NCBI RefSeq assembly: GCF_000003605.2
Contig: NW_003108083.1
Location: 868,243 to 880,359 of the forward strand
Source of the DNA: Saccoglossus kowalevskii
Taxonomy: Eukaryota > Hemichordata > Enteropneusta > Harrimaniidae
Reading direction: 5' to 3'
DNA length: 12,117 nt
Shown: positions 8,490 through 12,117 of the stretch, piece by piece
How the letters are laid out: the number at the start of each line of letters is the position of its first letter
Position numbering within the stretch: position 1 is the first letter of the stretch
Notes under the pieces: model-generated
Told to the model about the DNA's origin: nothing
Seen by the model: the letters and a program-made list of their open reading frames with translations, nothing else
Databases searched by the model: none
Position numbers and translations under genes: made by a program

Positions 8490-8502
8490 TGACCTCTGAC
8501 CT
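8490..8502 (-). promoter_or_regulatory. Perfect DR1 nuclear-receptor element
   Basis: TGACCTCTGACCT reads AGGTCAGAGGTCA on the minus strand: two exact AGGTCA half-sites separated by one base. DR1 is the known binding architecture of RXR, HNF4, COUP-TF and PPAR-type receptors, which are present across animals. Whether it is used here cannot be judged from sequence, and it might lie inside an unrecognised repeat. Confidence 0.45.
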
Positions 8503-8639
8503 GTAACTGTGTCTTATCGGTGAAATGTACAGTAGCTTATAAAGGCGAAGTTGTTAAGTTATTTTTTTTCTTCAAGTTGCTAAATAGTTTTTTGAGATTT
8601 CACAGCGACCAACTTCATGAAAAGTCATTGTCTGTCTTA

Positions 8640-8846
8640 GGCCAAGAAAAAAATATTTTCTGTTTCTCGTTTCATAGAAATTTTAAATTTTTTTTTTGAA
8701 TACTGAGCTAAAATGGGAGAAATTTGAGACAAGTGCGAGTACAAGCGCATTTTGGAATGCTTTAGAAAAAAAAAAAACATCCTAGATGCATAGTTCAAAA
8801 TGATGCGCGTGGAAACGAGAAACAGAGATATTTTTTTTCTCAGAAA
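8640..8846 (+). mobile_element. Harbinger-like MITE, about 207 bp, decayed right end (family B)
   Basis: It begins GGCCAAG at 8640 directly after TTA (8637-8639). The left arm ends with CTGTTTCTCGTTTC (8660-8673), and its exact reverse complement GAAACGAGAAACAG lies at 8812-8825. Outward from that core both arms have an A-rich tract containing AAAAAATAT. Together the arms form about 30 bp of good pairing. The expected terminal GGCC and second TTA are not recognisable on the right, so the right boundary is estimated. TTA next to GGCC ends is the known signature of PIF/Harbinger elements. The minus-strand frame covering this interval is low-complexity and not a gene. Confidence 0.6.
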
Positions 8847-8946
8847 CACATCAAATTCAACTATACATATATGTCAAGATTCAAGGTTAAGTTGATATCG
8901 ATGTTTTTTCTCACTTTGTGAAATCAATAACTATCTTGTCATTGCA

Positions 8947-8973
8947 AATAAAACTTTGAACTTTAGAGTTTGA
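8947..8973 (+). mobile_element. Possible LINE 3' tail with heptamer repeats
   Basis: AATAAA (8947-8952) is followed by three heptamers: ACTTTGA, ACTTTAG, AGTTTGA. Short tandem tails after AATAAA occur in some CR1/L2-type retrotransposons. No upstream coding remnant is seen, so only a short 3' fragment would be present. Confidence 0.25.
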
Positions 8974-9861
8974 TCATGACTCCCCAGGTACATCAAAAAT
9001 ATAACTTGAATGGTCCGTGTATGTATCTCTGCTAAGTTGTATTTTTCTTGTAGCTGAGACAAAGGTTTTAACCACCATTTCATTTCTTCTGCGAAATTTT
9101 GAGCATTAATAATAAAGTAATTTGATTTTAACTTTTTAAAATATTATTAAACCAGATATTTTTTTCTAATCAAATTATTCTATTTAAATTATTCATTTTT
9201 GTAGATCTAACTCTTAAATTCATGTTGACCCCTGAATCTGTGAATAGCCATGTACTCAGCGATCATAGTTTACCTGTACCTACTAGTCTACAGTATCAAT
9301 GACTGGTAATATTGTAACAATCATTGCATTTGTAATAAATTGAACAATTTTGCTTCTTCATTACACCATGGTTAATCAAACAGTAAAAGACAGAAATGCT
9401 AAAAATTATGCAAATTAGCCACCATGCTTTTAGAATATTCAAGCTTTACTGTAGAAGCCCAAAAGGACAACTAAAAATTTACACAAAAAAATTCTGTTTT
9501 ATCTTTTATTAGAAAACCCAATATTCAGTACTCTCTTGTGTATTGTATCCAATTATGAATATGGATAAATAAATTAAAAGTTTCTATGGCAACAAGTAAA
9601 CAATATACCAGTATAGGTTTTTCATTCGATCTTACCACTTTATTTGATCAATAAAAGTACATAAATACATTCACAATTAAAATTGAATTTTTCATTTCTT
9701 TCTATTAATAGGATTGTTTTTTAAATAATTTAAAAAAAAAAAAACAGTGGTACTATAGCCTTTGAATATATATCTACAGTCTTCACAGCAAAACAAACTC
9801 AGCAGACCCTTTGAACCTCATTATTCTGATTTTCTATTGACGTCTGCAGTTTTCTTCCCAG
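8974..9861. other. AT-rich non-coding stretch
   Basis: There are long A and T runs (for example 9731-9745) and acceptor-like AGs such as TTTTTCTTGTAG near 9053, but no exon with a donor, no ORF of note and no repeat I could pair. Confidence 0.4.
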
Positions 9862-10057
9862 CAAAAAAATGCTCATTTTGCATAGAGTTAAGAAAATGGC
9901 CGCTGAGATCTCATTTAGCAAGACATCCATGAAACTTGTTTTGCCTCTCAAATTGACTCCCATCCTCCCCCATCATCAAATCTACTGTTCAAATTGCCAT
10001 GGTTACATAAGTCAGGATGTGATATCTGGAGAGAATGGAACACTATTTGAGGGGTGA
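9862..10057 (+). other. Possible exon or small ORF after a strong acceptor-like site
   Basis: TCTGCAGTTTTCTTCCCAG (ending 9861) is a good animal 3' splice-acceptor sequence. The frame that follows is open from the AG. It contains ATG at 9869 and a second ATG at 9896 in AAAATGGCCGCTG, and stops at 10055-10057. The predicted product includes CSNCHGY, a single CxxC pair, and ends NGTLFEG. The local composition is less AT-rich than the flanks. I recognise no family and see no convincing donor, so a terminal exon is possible, but chance is also plausible at this length. Confidence 0.2.
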
Positions 10058-10119
10058 AAACAAGTCTTGTCGCTCTTTCGTTCTCAGCGAGATCATTACA
10101 GCCATTTGCATCAAAGGTC

Positions 10120-10272
10120 TACTGTAAAATACTTTATTTTAGATTGAATTAATTTATTTTCACTGAGCTGAATGTAAAATATAGGAAAAAGTATATTTGC
10201 TGGATTGTATTTCCACTGAATCATTCCTTCAGCAAAATTAATTCCAAGCAAAAAAAAAAGAATTTTACAGTA
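10120..10272 (-). mobile_element. Family A palindromic MITE, copy 4
   Basis: The left end is TACTGTAAAATACTTTATTT and the right end is AATTTTACAGTA. The interior AAAATATAGGAAAAAGTATA shows minus orientation, like copy 1. GAATTAATTT in the left arm pairs with AAATTAATTC in the right arm. An A run (10249-10259) has grown just inside the right end. Confidence 0.8.
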
Positions 10273-10759
10273 TTTATTCATTTACTTAGTTTTTCTGTGA
10301 AATCAAAGTGTACTTGAAATGATCTGGGGACAGAGTGCGTCACACATTATGCCACAGTCAGTGGAACTTTCATAGACTGATGTTCACTTAGCTTGTCTGG
10401 TCACCAACTGTTACTGAAATAATTGTATATGAACATAGTATAGTAGCTTTTAATGGCAGTGATTTAAAAAAAAAAAAATTAACGACTAACAAGAGAGCTA
10501 ATACTATCAATAAATGTATAAAATTATAATATCTACTTGTTATTGTTTATACCAACTATTTTGTAATAATTACCATTAGAGATTTGACAATGACAAACTT
10601 GAATTACTGAAGACAATTGTTTTTCTCAAACTATCTTGGATTGATCTGGGGTACAAATTTGTTATCAATAAACATTTCTTTATTATTTTCCCACAAAAAT
10701 GCAAACTGTTGGCTTTCAAGTTTACAAATATGACAGAATTGATGCATTTAATATTGCTG
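10273..10759. other. AT-rich non-coding stretch
   Basis: I see no gene. A small inverted pair brackets an A run: ATAGTATAGTAGCT (10435-10448) and AGCTAATACTAT (10497-10508). The 66-codon minus frame at 10576-10776 runs into the neighbouring MITE and lacks gene-like features. Confidence 0.4.
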
Positions 10760-10762
10760 TTA
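10760..10762. repeat. Target-site duplication TTA, left
   Basis: TTA directly precedes the terminal GGCC of the element at 10763-10966 and is repeated in the same direction at 10967-10969. Confidence 0.6.
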
Positions 10763-10966
10763 GGCCAAAAAAACAAAACAACTTATGTTGCCCTCAAGTT
10801 GGAAAATTGAAAAATTGTGTTGGTCGGATTTTTTTTTTTTATATAAACTTGTGAAAACTAAGGTTATCGTAAATAGCTGAGGTATATGGAAAAAAAAAAA
10901 CGAGACACGATATTTCATATTTTTCGGTCGGTCGCTGAGGGCAACAAAACAAATTTTGTTTTGGCC
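10763..10966 (+). mobile_element. Harbinger-like MITE, 204 bp, intact ends and TTA duplication (family C)
   Basis: The element starts GGCCAAAA and ends TTTTGGCC, flanked on both sides by direct TTA. The inverted arms run to GTTGCCCTCA (10787-10796) on the left and TGAGGGCAAC (10936-10945) on the right, an exact 10-bp match at the inner edge. The arms are 34 and 31 bp. Between the outer and inner matches the arms differ by small indels. A TTA/TAA target site and GGCC-type termini are the known signature of PIF/Harbinger transposons. The interior is T- and A-run rich with no ORF, so this is a non-autonomous derivative that needs a transposase from elsewhere. Confidence 0.75.
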
Positions 10967-10969
10967 TTA
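10967..10969. repeat. Target-site duplication TTA, right
   Basis: It matches 10760-10762 in direct orientation, immediately after the terminal GGCC. Confidence 0.6.
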
Positions 10970-11124
10970 TAGCTAGACATTACAGGATGTGTTACCTTTA
11001 GGGGTCATGCATAAAGTCTTTTCTCTTTTTCGGGGTCATGGTTTCTCTCCAAAATGCCCCAAATTTGACTGTCTGATCAAAAAACCTGGTCTTTGATCAT
11101 TGTTTGACTTTTCTGAATACTGGT

Positions 11125-11262
11125 AATTAAAGCGCGGTGGTCGTCGTGCAGCGCGTGTTCGAATTTCATGTAAATAAACAATGTATTTTACACGCCTTGT
11201 ATACGTTGCTATGAGTCCCATATCGAACTTGACGCGGCACGACGACTGCCGTCCTTTAAATT
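11125..11262. repeat. GC-richer foldback of about 138 bp
   Basis: The left arm (11125-11162) and the reverse complement of the right arm (11223-11262) align through most of their length. Shared blocks are AATT-AAAG, CGG, GTCGTCGTGC (exact 10 bp), CGCGT and GTTCGA. About 60 bp separates the arms, so the transcript could form a long hairpin. Composition is clearly richer in GC and CpG than the surroundings. It may be a fourth MITE family or a hairpin RNA precursor; nothing decides between them. An 85-codon minus-strand frame overlaps it, but is probably incidental. Confidence 0.5.
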
Positions 11263-11596
11263 TATATAATACAGCGTAGATACCGACCGCCATGAATATG
11301 TTGTGAATGCTTAGACCTCAGTAATAATACATAAACTGTGCTTTGACATTGACCTGTTCAGTTTATCTTTCAAAAATTTCTAATCACTAGTTTTTAAACA
11401 AATTGTTGACATTAATAATTATCTTGATGGAAGCTTAATCCATATTAAAGACAAATAGATTGAAACAATTGTCAACACTTTAATTTAAAACTCCATTAGC
11501 AATAATTTGTGTTTTGCTGTTGTAATTAAATATCAGGCTTTTGTATTCGTTATCCTAATTTGTATTCACTATTTAATTTTAATTTTATTTCTGTAG
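11263..11596. other. AT-rich non-coding stretch, probable intron
   Basis: No ORF or repeat stands out. Its right end (about 11566-11596) becomes T-rich and finishes TTTTATTTCTGTAG, the acceptor of the candidate exon that follows. Confidence 0.45.
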
Positions 11597-11663
11597 ATAA
11601 TCCAGCACCAGACAGTACGTTACGATATACTACCTCTATCTCCATTGTCAAGACACAGACTTA
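11597..11663 (+). other. Candidate 67-bp internal coding exon
   Basis: The upstream sequence is T-rich and ends TATTTCTGTAG at 11596, a good 3' splice acceptor. The downstream sequence begins GTAAGTATTT at 11664, a perfect match to the intronic part of the donor consensus. The segment is markedly less AT-rich than both flanks. Two frames are open throughout: the one starting at 11597 includes [16 protein letters not shown], and the one starting at 11599 includes [15 protein letters not shown]. The third opens with TAA and is excluded if the exon is coding. Its length is not a multiple of three, so skipping it would shift the frame. I do not recognise the protein. This is the best evidence that the window lies inside a + strand host gene. 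Confidence 0.5.
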
Positions 11664-11680
11664 GTAAGTATTTGGAATAT

Positions 11681-11788
11681 TACTGTAAAATACTTTATTT
11701 TTAGCTTGAAATTTTTCTTTTTCAATCAACTCATCAAAAATCAGTAAAAAATAAATCAAAAATTAATCCCAGCAAATTATTTATAGTA
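11681..11788 (+). mobile_element. Family A palindromic MITE, copy 5 (internally deleted, 108 bp)
   Basis: The left end TACTGTAAAATACTTTATTT is intact. The interior keeps only AATCAACTCATCAAAAATCA, the marker that gives plus orientation, and AATTAATCCCAGCAAAT from the right arm. The right end has decayed to TTATAGTA. Compared with copy 3, about 60 bp of the centre is missing. It begins only 17 bp into the intron that follows the candidate exon. Confidence 0.7.
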
Positions 11789-11837
11789 CTATTCTTGTTT
11801 CTTCTAAAGCACATAGTCTGCCATCTTTGTTTCTGTC

Positions 11838-11860
11838 TACTGTAAAAGATTTTAATTTAG
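11838..11860 (+). repeat. Solo family A terminal fragment
   Basis: TACTGTAAAAGATTTTAATT matches the family A left end with three differences, but no matching right end or internal marker follows. It may be a truncated copy or the edge of one interrupted by the GC-rich block next to it. Confidence 0.5.
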
Positions 11861-11869
11861 AGAAGAGTA

Positions 11870-11975
11870 GGAAATCAAACGGGCGGTGCACCGCAGAACG
11901 CCGGGGAGAGCCGCGGACTGCTTATAATTAGGGGTCTCTACCGCTGTACCGGTCTCTACCGCGGTCCTCGGTAAT
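11870..11975. other. GC-rich block with palindrome and 18-bp tandem repeat
   Basis: This roughly 105-bp block is sharply richer in GC and CpG than everything around it. It contains a perfect 12-bp palindrome GCGGTGCACCGC (11883-11894) and two tandem 18-bp units starting GGTCTCTACCGC (11933-11950 and 11951-11968, 15 of 18 positions equal). One plus-strand frame is open from 11861 to a TAA at 11972-11974, giving a repetitive RGLYRCTGLYRG product, most likely a by-product of the tandem repeat. It could be a small CpG-rich promoter, an exon edge or part of a GC-rich repeat. Confidence 0.35.
11933..11968 (+). repeat. Two tandem 18-bp units
   Basis: GGTCTCTACCGCTGTACC is followed directly by GGTCTCTACCGCGGTCCT. 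The first twelve bases are identical. Confidence 0.75.
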
Positions 11976-12117
11976 GTGTGAAATACGTACTTAACAGTTT
12001 CTTTGTGATTCCACAAGTCATTGTTTTAAAATCCGATGCTGTAAATGAATACGATATGTGCACTTGTTTAGTATTTAGTACATGTATTTAGCGTAAATTT
12101 CTAAAGTGATGCGATAT

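Noticed and set aside
8637-8849. 70-codon minus-strand ORF
   Set aside because: It coincides almost exactly with the family B MITE and consists of Lys/Phe-rich translation of A/T runs.
11151-11170. GTGTTCGAATTTC resembling a tRNA-derived SINE B box
   Set aside because: The flanking bases cannot form a T stem, and the match is explained by the inverted repeat, which has GTTCGA on both arms.
11036-11293. 85-codon minus-strand ORF
   Set aside because: It spans both arms of the 11125-11262 foldback and the loop. The foldback and GC content explain the open frame, and I recognise no domain.
1-12117. CRISPR arrays, bacterial operons, rRNA genes or a complete tRNA
   Set aside because: There are no regularly spaced direct repeats, no long or clustered ORFs with ribosome-binding sites, and no conserved rRNA or tRNA cores.

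Overview
The window looks like nuclear DNA from an animal, most likely a marine invertebrate such as a mollusc. This is inferred from four things. The sequence is strongly AT-rich throughout. No open frame exceeds about 107 codons, and none forms an operon-like run. GT-AG splice-site signals are present. Several short palindromic DNA-transposon derivatives (MITEs) and LINE-like tails are scattered across it. I cannot name the species, and I recognise no complete gene.

The best host-gene evidence is a 67-bp candidate internal exon on the + strand (11597-11663). It has a pyrimidine-rich AG acceptor and a perfect GTAAGT donor. The rest of the window is best read as intron or intergenic sequence. 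Weaker gene-like signals are a candidate 5' exon on the minus strand (2491-2690, with a TISU/YY1-like ATGGCG and a GTAAGA donor), a possible exon at 2940-3062, a possible acceptor-led ORF at 9862-10057, and two overlapping opposite-strand ORFs at 1240-1563.

Mobile DNA dominates what can be identified. Family A is a palindromic element of about 108-170 bp with ends TACTGTAAAATA/TATTTTACAGTA. It occurs five times (535-685, 6207-6343, 7862-8031, 10120-10272, 11681-11788), in both orientations, with a solo end at 11838. Two further elements of about 205 bp begin GGCC next to TTA, as PIF/Harbinger elements do: 8640-8846 (decayed right end) and 10763-10966 (intact ends, TTA duplicated on both sides). 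A larger element of about 1.24 kb (809-2052) has long terminal inverted repeats at roughly 80% identity. It encloses the GC-richer block that holds the two opposing ORFs. A fourth foldback lies at 11125-11262. LINE-like 3' tails are proposed at 6761-6834 (minus), 8281-8309 (plus) and 8947-8973 (plus).

The region 8366-8502 looks regulatory. It has a 26-bp tandem duplication, an everted pair of nuclear-receptor half-sites, and a perfect DR1 element (AGGTCA, 1-bp spacer, AGGTCA on the minus strand). The right edge (11870-11975) is a sharp GC-rich block with a 12-bp perfect palindrome and an 18-bp tandem repeat. The long stretches 3063-6200 and 8974-9860 contain nothing I can identify beyond low-complexity AT-rich sequence and a few small palindromes.
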